Assembly (NCBI GenBank): GCA_019828595.1
Contig: JAHQRK010000028.1
Coordinates: forward strand, 434,001-498,000
Length of the DNA: 64,000 bases
Direction of reading: 5' to 3'
From: Aphanomyces cochlioides
Taxonomy: Eukaryota; Oomycota; Saprolegniomycetes; Saprolegniales; Verrucalvaceae
The position numbers were made by a program, and so were the translations under genes. The notes beneath the pieces are model-generated. The model did no database searches. It was not told where the DNA came from and was given only the letters and a program-made list of their open reading frames with translations. Position 1 is the first letter of the stretch, and every line of letters begins with the position of its first letter. Shown here in pieces: positions 20,755-32,157 of this stretch.

Positions 20755-21372
20755 GATGGTGACGATGGGTGTCAAATTAAAAAGTGAAATAGATCTCAGT
20801 GAAGTCATTAGACCATACACTGTCGTTCCTGGAGGCAATACTTTATTCAAGTTTGACGACATTCCAGAGATAGTGGATGCAATTGTTCTGGGTGCAAGTC
20901 ACTGAAACATCAACGGTACTTCTCGTCATCATGGGCTTGGGCCAAGGCAATATGACTTGGTCATTTCGCGCAGTTCCATGTGAGTCATTATACCCAGCAT
21001 GGACACTTCTAGCTAAATTTAGTAGACCGATGACCTTTGGGTGAATCGACGGACACTAGACAGTTATTTCATCTGCCAACCGAGGAAGCTTGGCCGCCTG
21101 CGAAGTTGAAAAGGACAGAAAATCCACCAAGGACAGCCGCAGTGACGTCAGCGCGGTTCCTCTTCGTTTTATTGCCTTCAACCAGCCTGACAGACGAGTC
21201 AATGCTCGTTGCTCGGAGTATGACGACAGCATGGCGTCTAAATGTCAATGGGTTCATACATACTAACAGTTGACCAGACTATAAACCTTTCAAGTACATC
21301 AAAGGGGTAAAATCGTCATGATTGCATTTATCCAAAATTTATGCAGACTCTGCGACTAGTTTCGCTGAGGAA
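20755..21372. other. intergenic stretch
   Basis: Upstream region of the gene at 20754, then the 3' flank of the gene ending at 21373. No other feature found. Confidence 0.4.
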
Positions 21373-22863
21373 TTAAAATCCAGATCCAATCGGGTCAATC
21401 GGTTCAGGAATATCAATGTCATCGCCTTCTCCTTCGTCCGCACCACGTTGCTGAGTGCGAGGAATGCATTGCGAGTAATAGTCGTTCCACTGCTTGCACT
21501 TGTCTTCCTCACGGCAGTCTGTCTTGCCGGTGTAGCCCTTCCCGCCACATTGCGACCAAGTGGGTTGGCCAGACTTGGTGGCGTCAGGTTGGCATTGCGA
21601 GTAGTAGTCGTTGATCTTGATACACTTGTTGCCCGTGGTGCAGGAAGTGTCACCCTTGTAGCCGCTGCCACCGCATTGTTGCCACACAGCAACGTCCGCA
21701 TCACGCTTGTTTTCCTTGGGTTCGCACAACGACAGGTATTCGTTCTTCTTGTTGCATTGGAACTTGGGGTCTTGGCAGCAGACGCCAAAAGGCCAGTTTT
21801 GACCATTGCATTGGCTCCAGTTGGTACTGCATTGCTTGTTGTTGGCGGCACCAGTGGTAGTTGGAGCCGAAGTGGTGGCAGGAGCTGAGGTTGTCGCGGT
21901 AGTTACCGTAGGAGAACGAGTGGTTGTTGGAGTAGATGTCGAGGCAGGCGCCGAGGTAGTGGCAGGAGCACTGGTCGATGCTGGTGCAGCACCAAACACA
22001 CAGCCACGAGCACCACTCGGGATCTTTTGGCAAGTAGCATCCGAAGGAGCCACGCACTTGGTGCCATCCACGTAGCTGTTCAAAGTCTTGATGCAGCTCG
22101 CGACAGCCACATCTCCCTTCTTGGGACAAGCGTCGCCTTGGTCGCCACAGATGGGTCCCTTCACGCAGTAGGTGGCGTCGCCCACAACACTCACGTTGGT
22201 GCACGCTTGTTCGGCGTCTTCAACTTCCTTTTGAGGAGCCTTCGAGTTCCAGACACATCCCCAGGCACCAGTCTTAATCTTCTTGCACGTGGCATCTTCA
22301 GGAGCCACACACTTGGCGCTTGCACCGACGTAGCTGGTCAACGTCTTGACGCAGTCAGCAACAGAGATATCACCTTTCTTGGGACAGTTCCAGCCGCCAC
22401 CACCGCAGATGGGTCCCTTGGAGCAATATGTGGCATCACCTTCGACGCTCACGTTAATGCACGATGCTTCGGCTTCACGGACCCAACTCTGTGGCACGCA
22501 TTGGGAAAACCACGAGTTCCATCGCTTGCACGCAGACCCGTCTTCGCAACAGCTCGAGCCAACGAAACTGCTGCCGCCACATTGAGACCAGCGCTTGCTG
22601 CAACTTTCGTTGGGTTGGCACATCGAGAAAGTTTTGTCGTCGGTTGGCTTGCAGAAGAATCCCGATTGGCATTCGCCGTTGTTCTTGCAGACCGAGAATT
22701 GCTTGCCGTCCCCCTTGGCTTCGTTGGGTTGGCACATGGAGAATTTCTTGTCGTCGGTGGGCTTGCAGAAGAAACCATTGCCGCATTCGGCATCCTTGGT
22801 GCAGGGGTCGAATTGCTTGGCCGAGACGACAGCGAGCGCCATAGAGATGTAGTGAATCTTCAT
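21373..22863 (-). CDS. secreted modular CBM1 protein with eight-Cys modules
   Basis: 496 aa, ATG at 22863 (M-K-I-H-Y-I-S-M-A). Same order as the protein starting at 20754: two N-terminal Cys modules, CBM1, two eight-Cys modules, Thr-rich linker with [11 protein letters not shown]1-like domain (C-S-T-N-W-S-Q-C), two CBM1 domains, and a short acidic tail. The segment from the second eight-Cys module to the tail is identical at protein level to that of the genes at 23578 and 32158, while the N-terminal part is distinct, which points to exchange between copies. Dibasic K-R-D-A precedes the first of the last two CBM1 domains. Presumed extracellular and cellulose-binding. Confidence 0.88.
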   Translation of the reverse strand: MKIHYISMALAVVSAKQFDPCTKDAECGNGFFCKPTDDKKFSMCQPNEAKGDGKQFSVCKNNGECQSGFFCKPTDDKTFSMCQPNESCSKRWSQCGGSSFVGSSCCEDGSACKRWNSWFSQCVPQSWVREAEASCINVSVEGDATYCSKGPICGGGGWNCPKKGDISVADCVKTLTSYVGASAKCVAPEDATCKKIKTGAWGCVWNSKAPQKEVEDAEQACTNVSVVGDATYCVKGPICGDQGDACPKKGDVAVASCIKTLNSYVDGTKCVAPSDATCQKIPSGARGCVFGAAPASTSAPATTSAPASTSTPTTTRSPTVTTATTSAPATTSAPTTTGAANNKQCSTNWSQCNGQNWPFGVCCQDPKFQCNKKNEYLSLCEPKENKRDADVAVWQQCGGSGYKGDTSCTTGNKCIKINDYYSQCQPDATKSGQPTWSQCGGKGYTGKTDCREEDKCKQWNDYYSQCIPRTQQRGADEGEGDDIDIPEPIDPIGSGF

Positions 22864-23577
22864 GATGATGACAATGGGTTTTGAACAATGAGAAGATCGA
22901 ACGCACGGTCATCTTTTCCTCGCATTCATGTTCGAATGTCTTAGTGTTCTAAGAACTAATGTTCGTGCAACCTTCAGAAGTCAGGATGGAGGCAGTGCCT
23001 ATGACGTATCGTTCGTTCTATAGTTCCAAAGATTTCGCGCTCGATTTGCAAGTTCATTCCAAGTTCATTTCATGTTGAATCTCCAGTCTTCTAATCCAAA
23101 ATGGAACTTTGAAATCTCAATAATCCTCTAAATTCCTACAGCCACATTTGTCTTACCTTCAGCATGAATAAGTTAACAGAAACCTAAACGTTCTGCCTTT
23201 CGTGGGCAATACCTCATCCTACTTGCCCCTAGTGAGTAGACGTTGTAGTGATAAGCACCGCTGAACGATACAGCTATTTATGTACATAGGACGATCATGG
23301 GTCTCCTTATAGGCCATGTCAATTGCGTTCACATCCTTCCCATGTCAGAGTATACTTCATGTCGAGCAAAAACGCAATGACATTAGTCAAAATTAAACTG
23401 ACAAGACATTACAATCCAGATCCAGTCACGTCGATCGGTTCAGGAATATCAGTGCGACACTCATCTGTAGCTTTGACGAACTTTAGCATTTCGAACAAAT
23501 ATCATTCGAACAGTAACCTAAGAAAGACATGCACCAGCCTTCAAACTCTTCATTGTTCAAAATCCATTGTCACTATC
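22864..23577. other. divergent intergenic region with a gene-end relic
   Basis: Shared upstream region of two divergent paralogues. At about 23370-23452 the minus strand reproduces the last codons, stop and 3' flank of the gene ending at 24705, so a third copy once stood here in reverse orientation. Confidence 0.6.
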
Positions 23578-24705
23578 ATGAAGACTGCCACCTACCTCTC
23601 TCTCGCTCTTGCTGTTGTCTCGGCCAAGCAATTCGACCCTTGCACCAAGGATGCCGACTGCGGCAGTGGTTTCTTCTGCAAACCCACCGACGACAAGAAG
23701 TTCTCCATGTGCCAACCAAATCCACCCAAGGGAGATGGCAAACAATTCTCCGTCTGCAAGGACAACAGCGAATGCCAAGCGGGATTCTACTGCAGACCCA
23801 CTGACGACAAGACGTTTGCCATGTGCCAACCCAAGAAGGACCTTGACAAGAATGTTGAAGACGCCGAACAAGCGTGCACCAACGTGAGTGTGGTGGGCGA
23901 CGCCACCTACTGCGTGAAGGGACCCATCTGTGGCGACCAAGGCGACGCTTGTCCCAAGAAGGGAGATGTGGCTGTCGCGAGCTGCATCAAGACTTTGAAC
24001 AGCTACGTGGATGGCACCAAGTGCGTGGCTCCTTCGGATGCTACTTGCCAAAAGATCCCGAGTGGTGCTCGTGGCTGTGTGTTTGGTGCTGCACCAGCAT
24101 CGACCAGTGCTCCTGCCACTACCTCGGCGCCTGCCTCGACATCTACTCCAACAACCACTCGTTCTCCTACGGTAACTACCGCGACAACCTCAGCTCCTGC
24201 CACCACTTCGGCTCCAACTACCACTGGTGCCGCCAACAACAAGCAATGCAGTACCAACTGGAGCCAATGCAATGGTCAAAACTGGCCTTTTGGCGTCTGC
24301 TGCCAAGACCCCAAGTTCCAATGCAACAAGAAGAACGAATACCTGTCGTTGTGCGAACCCAAGGAAAACAAGCGTGATGCGGACGTTGCTGTGTGGCAAC
24401 AATGCGGTGGCAGCGGCTACAAGGGTGACACTTCCTGCACCACGGGCAACAAGTGTATCAAGATCAACGACTACTACTCGCAATGCCAACCTGACGCCAC
24501 CAAGTCTGGCCAACCCACTTGGTCGCAATGTGGCGGGAAGGGCTACACCGGCAAGACAGACTGCCGTGAGGAAGACAAGTGCAAGCAGTGGAACGACTAT
24601 TACTCGCAATGCATTCCTCGCACTCAGCAACGTGGTGCGGACGAAGGAGAAGGCGATGACATTGATATTCCTGAACCGATCGACGTGACTGGATTTGGAT
24701 TGTAA
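23578..24705 (+). CDS. secreted CBM1 protein, short form, copy A
   Basis: 375 aa from the ATG at 23578 (signal peptide [10 protein letters not shown]); upstream in-frame Met codons would place the signal inside the protein. Contents: two N-terminal Cys modules, a short K-K-D-L-D-K linker instead of the usual CBM1 and first eight-Cys module, one eight-Cys module, Thr-rich linker, CBM1-like domain, two CBM1 domains, acidic tail ending G-F-G-L. It is almost base-for-base identical to copy B at 32158, and its 3' two thirds form an inverted repeat with the gene at 21373-22863. Confidence 0.88.
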   Translation: MKTATYLSLALAVVSAKQFDPCTKDADCGSGFFCKPTDDKKFSMCQPNPPKGDGKQFSVCKDNSECQAGFYCRPTDDKTFAMCQPKKDLDKNVEDAEQACTNVSVVGDATYCVKGPICGDQGDACPKKGDVAVASCIKTLNSYVDGTKCVAPSDATCQKIPSGARGCVFGAAPASTSAPATTSAPASTSTPTTTRSPTVTTATTSAPATTSAPTTTGAANNKQCSTNWSQCNGQNWPFGVCCQDPKFQCNKKNEYLSLCEPKENKRDADVAVWQQCGGSGYKGDTSCTTGNKCIKINDYYSQCQPDATKSGQPTWSQCGGKGYTGKTDCREEDKCKQWNDYYSQCIPRTQQRGADEGEGDDIDIPEPIDVTGFGL

Positions 24706-25232
24706 TGTCTCGCCAGTTTAATTTTGACTAATGTCAATGCATTTTTGCTGGACGTGATGAAAGCTCTGACGTGGGAGCCCCGTTGGAGTGCACTTGGCCT
24801 GTTCCTAAATGAGACGAATAGTGCCGACGTCATCTTGCAATGCCCATTGCCGTACGAATGTTCATGACAGAGAGAATGTTTCCATTGTTTCTGGTTGACT
24901 GGGACTCACATGTCAGCATGGACTTTAAGACTACGATGTTTATCATGATATTAATATCAGTGGAAAGAGCAAGTGAAACCAGCATGTACTCCATCCGCAA
25001 GATCAGCGCCATTGTTCTCATTACCGTATCGGTCATATTAACTCACCACGAAATTTCGGCTTGGTGAGTGAACGAATGGCTCGGCTCTGGTGAATCATTT
25101 TGAACGATCCTCATTTGCCTGGTGAACACATATGAACGAATGCTGAGATTACCAATCAGATATTTCGAGCGATACTAAGCTAATGATGAACTATTTTGAC
25201 TGCAATTTAATCAACGTATGGATTAATAAAGT
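24706..25232. other. intergenic stretch
   Basis: 3' flank of copy A. Nothing recognisable; the right end runs into the tRNA-derived repeat. Confidence 0.4.
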
Positions 25233-25990
25233 ACCTTTCATTTCGATTTATTCACCGTGTCCGATGCGTTTGGCTCACGGCTAGGGAACCCACAGGTTGC
25301 GGGTTCGAGTGCACGAGTGCGCATTTTTGATAAAATTTTGTATAATCCCATGTCTGATTGTTTGGCTCCAAATACCATTGATTGCTCCTACCTCACGCAC
25401 AGTAGGAAACGCATAGATCTCATTCCTTCAATGTGCAGCAGGCGAGAAACTAGCATTCCAATGTATGCTGCAGCGTCATTGAGCACTGGCAGGAATCTCA
25501 AATCCTGTTTACAACAACAGTCTCTCGATGATTTTGTTGTTGTACACAGACTTTGAACTCCATGCCAATGCTCAATGATGCATTGACATACCGCTGCTTG
25601 CAACCACAGAGCATGTATGTTGTATGTGTGATAGCTCTGTGGTTGCGAATAGACTGTATGCCATAGCGTCATTGAGCACTGGCATGAGCCCCACGTCCTG
25701 TCTACAACAAACAGTCTCTCGATGATTCTGTTGCTGTACACCGACTTTTGGCTGCATGCCAATGCTCAATGATGCATTGACATACTGCTGCTTGCCACCA
25801 CAGAGCATGTATGTGTGATAGCTCTGTGGTTGCGAATAGACTGTATGCCATAGCGTCATTGAGCACTGGCATGAGCCTCACGTCCTGTCTACAACAACAG
25901 TCTCTCTCTCTATGATTCTGTTGTTGTACACCGACTTTTGGTTGCATGCCAATGCTCAAAGACGCCTTGATGCAAGGAGACATTGCAATG
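25233..25990 (+). repeat. tRNA-derived repeat, left arm of a large inverted pair
   Basis: The head near 25257-25320 contains TTTGGCTCACGG (A-box-like) and GGGTTCGAGTGC (B-box-like), the spacing of an internal RNA polymerase III promoter. The body has units of about 187 bp starting at GCCATAGCGTCATTGAGC (25660 and 25847), each with an internal inverted repeat around CTCTGTGGTTGC. The arm matches in reverse complement the segment 26280-26603 joined to 28836-29231. Confidence 0.75.
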
Positions 25991-26776
25991 CATCACTATG
26001 TATTGACATGTATCTCAAAACTTCCTGACAACGACCTGCTCTCGATGTTCCTATTGCTCTAAACTGATATTATAGCTCATTTCAATCCTTCGCGTTCGAA
26101 TTGCTCGGCCTGTGTCAAATGCACAAGTATAGACACAGCTTCCATAATATGAACGATTGGGCTTTGTTGCTGCACGTAGTAAGCACGGCACAGAATCACC
26201 ATGAGACTTCCATTGTAAACAGGTCGCATGCCTGTGCTAGTTGATGCGGAGGTACACATGGCAAAGTCTCCTAAGCCAACACACATGCACTTGTCCGGAT
26301 GCAACTAGACGTATGCCAAGGCGTCTTTGAGCATTGGCATGCAGCCTAAAGTCTGTAGACAGCATGTGAGATTCCTGCCAGTGCTCAATGACGCTATGGC
26401 ATACAGTCTATTCGCAACCACAGAGCTATCACACATACAACATACATGCTCTGTGGTTGCAAGCAGCGGTATGTCAATGCATCATTGAGCATTGGCATGG
26501 AGTTCAAAGTCTGTGTACAACAACAAAATCATCGAGAGACTGTTGTTGTAAACAGGATTTGAGATTCCTGCCAGTGCTCAATGACGCTATGGCATACAGT
26601 CTACTTTAATTGATTTATCGGATGTGACGCCGCTTTTACTGCAAAATATTGATATTTAAATTGTATGCATTATGGAGATTCCCGATGAAAGTAAACACTT
26701 CGACAACTGATAAATTAAACTATAGAGTATTGATTCAAACATTTGAATGTCCTTCGGCGCCAAAAGTGGTTTTGCA

Positions 26777-28224
26777 ATGGCTCGCACAAACGCCGCCACT
26801 GCTCACCGGAAAGCCACTGGTCGTCCTTGTTTGACAGCAGCCAGCAAGAAAATCAGTAAACGCAAGAACATTAGAGAACTCGCAACGTTTTCGAAGAGAA
26901 AACAAATTATCGAATCGCTTCACAACAATGGTAAACAATTCGTGCTGAAGACTTACTTCAATGGACTCACTGGAACTCAGCTCCTGTCAGCGTGGAAAAA
27001 GATTTTACGGTGGAAATCTGATCAACATCGTATATTTACGGTAGCCGATGCTCCATCGACATCACACCACCGAACCACACGAGAAAAGTGGATAGGAACA
27101 ACAATGAGTGAAGAAGCAGAAGCTACGCTAGCCAACTGGATGGCCAAGACAAGACAACAAGGGTGCCCATTAACAATCTTATGCTAACTTGCAAAGCATT
27201 GGACATTGCGAAAAAAATTGGCCTCTCCGTTGAACAATTTAAAGCAAGCCCAACATGGGTTCAAGGATTTCTTAAGCGATGGGGGCTTTCTATTCGCGCC
27301 AAAACACGCTCTGGACAAGCCAACTTGGAAGAAGGGCAAGCCACCCTGGATGCCTTTAGCTCGCGCATCCGCTCGGTCATTGCACGACACAACATAACTG
27401 ACATCTACAATGCCGATCAAACTGGAATCAACTACGAATACGTTCCAAAGAAGACTGTCGATATCACCGGTGCCAAATCAGTCTGGATCAAGTGCTCGAA
27501 GAACGAAAAGGACCGAATCACTGCAATGGTTTTGGCAGACAACCATGGCACGAAGTATTCTCTCTTTATAGTCATGAAGACTGCAGAATCGAGAGTACAA
27601 GCCGTTATCAATGAGAACATTGCTGAGCGACATGGTTTTGGCAAACAGCTCTGGAACAATGAAATTTTGGAATTGCAAGATCGTTACCCTTCAAGGATTT
27701 ATGGAAACCCAAGCGCTTGGTGGAATCGACAAATATCACTAGAGTTCCTTCGATACCATTTTGGACATCGCGAAGACAAAGATTTGCCGCCAGTTTTGCT
27801 TCTTTGGGACGATTTTGGTGCCCACTTCACCATCGAGGTGCTTGCCTACGCAAAATCAATGCAAGTCATCATCGAAAAGATACCGCCAGGGTTCACGTGG
27901 ATATGCCAACCCGCCGACGTATCGTGGATCAAGCCAATGAAGTCAGTGCTGCGTTGCAAATGGGTTTATCATCTTTTGAAACAGTTGAGTGCATCAGAGT
28001 CACCAGAGTCCTTCAAGCTGGAGCGACCAACGAGGGAAGACATTGTCGAATGGGCCAATGATGCTTGGTACGGCCTTCCGAAGAGAACGATCAAAAAGGG
28101 CTTCCAAAAGTGCAAAATTGTCGATCTTCCAGGCGTCGAAAGGTCGAATGAGGTGCCAAATGATGTCTTGGTTGAAGGTCCTGTTGTCCATGTGCCAGGC
28201 TACGTCACAGTTGTCGTGGTGTAA
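26777..28224 (+). pseudogene. pogo/Tigger-like transposase with one frameshift
   Basis: The first frame (ATG 26777 to about 27160) has a helix-turn-helix region rich in Lys/Arg; the second (about 27160-28224) has a CENP-B/pogo-type DDE domain with D-Q-T-G-I-N-Y, W-D-D-F-G-A-H and Q-P-A-D-V-S-W-I-K-P-M. A missing base in a G run near 27160 separates them. Otherwise the protein is complete (about 480 aa). One base breaks it, so the element is recent but probably no longer self-sufficient, unless the base is a sequence error. An ATG at 26747 is an alternative start. Confidence 0.82.
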
Positions 28225-28833
28225 TAGATAATCGTGTTGAACATTAGTTAAGACTAGAATCCTATAAAGAACATGACAAGAGAGTTGTGGAGAAAACACA
28301 CATGAGCTTGCATGCAACGTGTTTCGCAGCTTGTCCACGGTTTTGATCGCCCTGGTTGATGCATTGCCAATCCACGACTTGAGTCAAGCACCGGTATCCG
28401 GTCCAGAAATATCGAGGGCGAGGCCGAAGCGGTCCCACGACTACTGAATTCGCGGGCCATTTGATACTGCTCTTGTGGATACAAGATCCAATGTGGAGAA
28501 GGCAAATTGAAAAATGATGTCTCTGGAAATTTGGTCTTCTGATGTATTGGGACTAAACGGGCATTCTAATTCTTTTTTTTATAATGCACCTTTTCTCAGC
28601 AATTTTGTATTAAGTCATTTTGATTGATTTAATTTCATAGTACTTGTGTGATATTATTACTTGTACAAACATATGTTCATATCTCTGTCCGACAACAGTA
28701 AAGTTCTTTATAACACGATAGCCTCCATAAAATAGTAATTTATCTTTCAACCGATTAACAAAAAGAGAGAGGTTTTCCGAATTTTCGAGTCGGCTCCTGT
28801 CGCATTTCTTCTCATGCGATAAATCAAATAAAG
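28225..28833. other. 3' part of the mariner element, non-coding
   Basis: Between transposase stop and right terminal repeat; AT-rich, no second gene recognised. Confidence 0.5.
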
Positions 28834-29419
28834 TATTCGCAACCACAGAGCTATCACACATACAACATACATGCTCTGTGGTTGCAAGCAGCGGTATGTC
28901 AATGCATCATTGAGCATTGGCATGGAGTTCAAAGTCTGTGTACAACAACAAAATCATCGAGAGACTGTTGTTGTAAACAGGATTTGAGATTCCTGCCAGT
29001 GCTTAATGACGCTGCAGCATACATTGGAATGCTAGTTTCTCGCCTGCTGCACATTGAAGGAATGAGATCTATGCGTTTCCTACTGTGCGTGAGGTAGGAG
29101 CAATCAATGGTATTTGGAGCCAAACAATCAGACATGGGATTACACAAAATTTTATCAAAAATGCGCACTCGGGTTCCCTAGCCGTGAGCCAAACGCATCG
29201 GACACGGTGAATAAATCGAAATGAAAGGTATTTTATAAAGTTTAAGGCTCAATCAAAACGATAAACATATTAACTGCCCCTAGTGAATAGATATGACCGA
29301 TGATCTTCATGGTGGTGAGTGGATATGAACGAATCCCCCGAACCTGGTGAATAGATATGAACTTTTGCCTCGTGGTGAGACAAGAATGCTGGTGAGATAA
29401 TATGACCGATACGGTAATG

Positions 29420-31487
29420 TAAAAGGTCCCAATGGGGGTGTCTCGCCATGGCCAGCTTGATCCCGCTTTCCACCTCCTGTGGCAGATGCTGGCGTAGACT
29501 CACTGTTTTCGTCGACGATGGACGCGAGGAATGCACTGCGAGTAGTTGTCGTCGAACTTGGTGCACACATCTTCGTCGAGGCAGCTCGTCTCGCCAGTGT
29601 AGTCCTTGCCACCGCATTGAGACCAAGTGGGCTGACCGGACTCGTTGGTCTCGGGTTGGCACTGATGGTAGTATTCTTCAATCTTGACGCACTTGTTGCC
29701 AGTCGTGCACGTAGTGTCACCCATGTAGCCGTTGCCACCGCATTGTTGCCACGGAGCAACAGCAGCATCTTCAGCATCACGCTTCTTGTCCTTGGGTTCG
29801 CACAATGACAAGTATTCGTTCTTCTTGTTGCATTGGAAATTGGGATCCTGGCAGCAGACACCGAAAGGCCAGTTTTGACCATTGCATTGGCTCCAGTTGG
29901 TACTGCATTGCTTGTCGTTGGCGGCACCAGAAGTGGTAGGAGATGAGGTGGTAGCAGGAGAACCCGTCGTGGAAGTTGCACCGTCAAGCACGCAACCCCA
30001 CGATCCCTTCTGAAGCTTCTGGCATATAGCATCAGCAGGCGCTACACACTTGGAATTGGCGTCAATGTAGCTCGTCAGCGTCTTGGTACAGTCGGCCACA
30101 GCCACATCTCCCTTCTTCGGGCCTTCCCTCGTCACCACAGATCGGGCCTTTGGTGCAGTACGTCGCATCGTCTTCGACGCTAACATTGATGCACGATTCT
30201 TCCGCTTCACGAGCTAAACTCTCCGGCACGCATTGCCAGTAGCTTGAAGTCCATTTCTTGCACACCATGTTGTTCGAACAACAGCTCGGGCCATAGAAGT
30301 CTGTCCCACCGCATTGAGCCCATCGATTGGAACAATGAACGTTCGGTTGGCACCACCCAAAGGTGTAGTCATTGGAAGGCGTGCAGAATAGACCCAATTG
30401 GCAGTCGCTGTTCTCATTGCACACCGCGTACTTCTTGCCGCCACCCTTGACATCCTTGGACTGACATGTCCAGACCTTGGAAAAATAAAACTTCAAACCT
30501 ACTCATAGCTCAACATGGAGGAGATAACTTATTCAAAACCATCGCCGCCGCGATAAATAACTTTCTCGGGCAAGGTCAAAGAATAACTTATTCATCGCGA
30601 CAAGCACTGACGAGTTATTACTCAAATAACTTTGGTGAACTCATGCAAAATGTATTCATCATTATAATCAGCTACTACATGAATCACTGGGCTTGTTGGT
30701 CAATACGTAGGGCCTTAGAAACGTCTGAGAGACCCCAGTACTCATTGTTGGCGTAGAGAAACATTTGAGCTTCAAAATTGCGTGGCAAAATCGATCGGCG
30801 CCGCTGAGCGCAAATTTCGCTGACGAGAAAAATCTCTCACACACATTCGACGTTGGCCGAATAAATCGGCAATCAATATACATACCTGTATTGGTCTTGC
30901 GGCGCTTGGATCGCTGCACAATCGACATGCCTTCATCGCTTTCCGCACTTGTTGCAGAGTCATCCAACAGATGACATACACTCTGACACTCGTCATCACT
31001 CATACTTGCCGCTGATTGGCTCAAAATTTTCACAACCCCATTTTCAAAATGCGTGCTACTTGGATGGCTGTAGTGGCTTACGGAATGCTAACCACTCATT
31101 AAAAATCCTGTAAATAGTGAAAAATTGAAAAGAATTTTGGGGTATTTTTGTGCGTTTTTTAATCATTTTTAGTGAGCAAAATATTGAAAAATATTCTCAA
31201 TTTTTTTGTATTTATTTTTCTATGCATTGTGTTCGAGACCTATTTTTTATATTTGCTTAAAATAATTTACTCGTAACCACATGCAATAAAAATAAATTAT
31301 GTTTTGCCACTAAAAAATATATTTTTGAAAAGGGTTATTTTTTTCCAAGGTTTGGACATGTCGAAGTCGTACCGTCGGTGGGATAGCAGTAGAAGCCATC
31401 GTCACAATCGGCGTTCTTCGTGCAAGAAGGATTCGATAGCTTGGCCGAGACGGTGGCTAGAGCCAAAGAGAAGAACACCGCCTTCAT
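29420..31487 (-). pseudogene. secreted CBM1 gene split by a hAT element and frameshifted
   Basis: The first part (ATG 31487, M-K-A-V-F-F-S-L-A signal, first Cys module to T-S-T-C) ends at 31363. The rest resumes at 30470 with Q-S-K-D-V-K. Between them is the hAT insertion 30471-31354. Then follow a second Cys module, a CBM1 (W-A-Q-C-G-G-T-D-F), one eight-Cys module broken by a small deletion near 30120 that shifts frame, a short Thr/Ser linker, a CBM1-like domain and two CBM1 domains, stop at 29500. Beyond the stop to about 29420 lies a relic of the Q-A-G-H-G-E-x-P-P-L-G-P tail of the protein at 18997-20754. Two separate lesions make it a pseudogene. Confidence 0.85.
30471..31354 (-). mobile_element. 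hAT element remnant, 884 bp, with 8-bp target duplication
   Basis: Ends CAGACCTTGGAAAAATAA (from 30471) and, on the complement, CAAACCTTGGAAAAAAATAA (from 31354) are inverted repeats. The 8-mer GACATGTC flanks both sides (30463-30470, 31355-31362), the duplication length of hAT elements. Inside, the minus frame at 30668-31033 contains T-S-N-V-C-E-R-F-F-S-S-A-K, the hAT C-terminal dimerisation motif. The rest of the transposase is missing, so it is a deletion derivative. Confidence 0.88.
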
Positions 31488-32157
31488 CAAGGTGAATCTG
31501 CACGTGGTCAGTGCCTTCTCAAGATGTGCAGCGTGCACTGTGGTACACGTTGTGTCGTCGTGGCAGCACGACTCTATTAATAATAGGGGGAATCAAATTA
31601 GAAAATTTGCTTTTCCTTTTTGTTTTCGACCTCTTCGAAAAGCAAAACTCGAAAAGCAAAGTCGAAACGCAAAAGCAGCCGATTTTTCTAATTTGATACC
31701 CCCTAATACTATCTTCAAGCATACCTATACACCTCTAAATCAATACAACTCCGTCGTGGCGCTACTGCATTCATGAAACTCTTTAAGAGCGCGCATGCCA
31801 TCACACGACAGACATCACAAGGCCTGTTGGAACTACAAACCAACTAGGTGCCGCCGATATTGTCAAATATTGTCATAAACAATCAAACTCCCGACACCGA
31901 GAGGAACACGACCGGTTCGTGTCATTCTTCACCCCATGAACATGTTCGATTCCAAGTCCTCGTTGCCTCTCAGCTTGCCTCAAGCCGTCAGGACGATTGA
32001 AAAACTTCGAATATTTGATTGGAGCGACACTCGTCTTCACCTTAGAAGGTTGCACGAACTTTAGTCTCTCGGACGACAAGGTTTTCGAACACTAACTTAA
32101 GGCAGAAATGCACCTGGCATCCATCTCCCTCATTGTTTAAAATCCACTGTCACTATC
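31488..32157. other. intergenic region with a small MITE
   Basis: Divergent spacer between the split gene and copy B. Holds the 118-bp element at 31586-31703. The last 60 bp before 32158 resemble the same region of copy A. Confidence 0.5.
31586..31703. mobile_element. 118-bp MITE
   Basis: Ends GGGGGAATCAAATTAGAAAA (31586-31605) and the complement GGGGGTATCAAATTAGAAAA (31703-31684) are inverted repeats with one mismatch. TAATA flanks both sides (31581-31585, 31704-31708). The interior is a set of AAGCAAAA/TTTGCTTTT words that would fold into a hairpin. No coding capacity. Confidence 0.78.

Larger units (their letters stand above)
26604..28833 (+). mobile_element. Tc1/mariner (pogo-like) transposon, 2230 bp
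   Basis: Left end CTTTAATTGATTTATCGGAT and the complement of the right end, CTTTATTTGATTTATCGCAT, are inverted repeats with two mismatches. TA flanks both sides (26602-26603 and 28834-28835), the target duplication of Tc1/mariner elements. The uninterrupted target is still present in the repeat at 26401-26420 and matches the joined flanks exactly, which fixes the borders to the base. Confidence 0.9.
26280..29231 (-). repeat. tRNA-derived repeat, right arm, split by a transposon
   Basis: Minus-strand copy of the repeat. It is interrupted by the mariner-type element at 26604-28833. The head at 29231-29160 lacks about 23 bp that includes the B-box seen in the left arm. Identity with the left arm is very high, extending to the ATTTCGATTTATTCACC edge on both sides. 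Confidence 0.75.

Noticed and set aside
25257..25320. A functional tRNA gene
   Set aside because: A-box and B-box-like words are present, but no cloverleaf with paired acceptor and anticodon stems can be drawn, and the sequence continues into a repeat.
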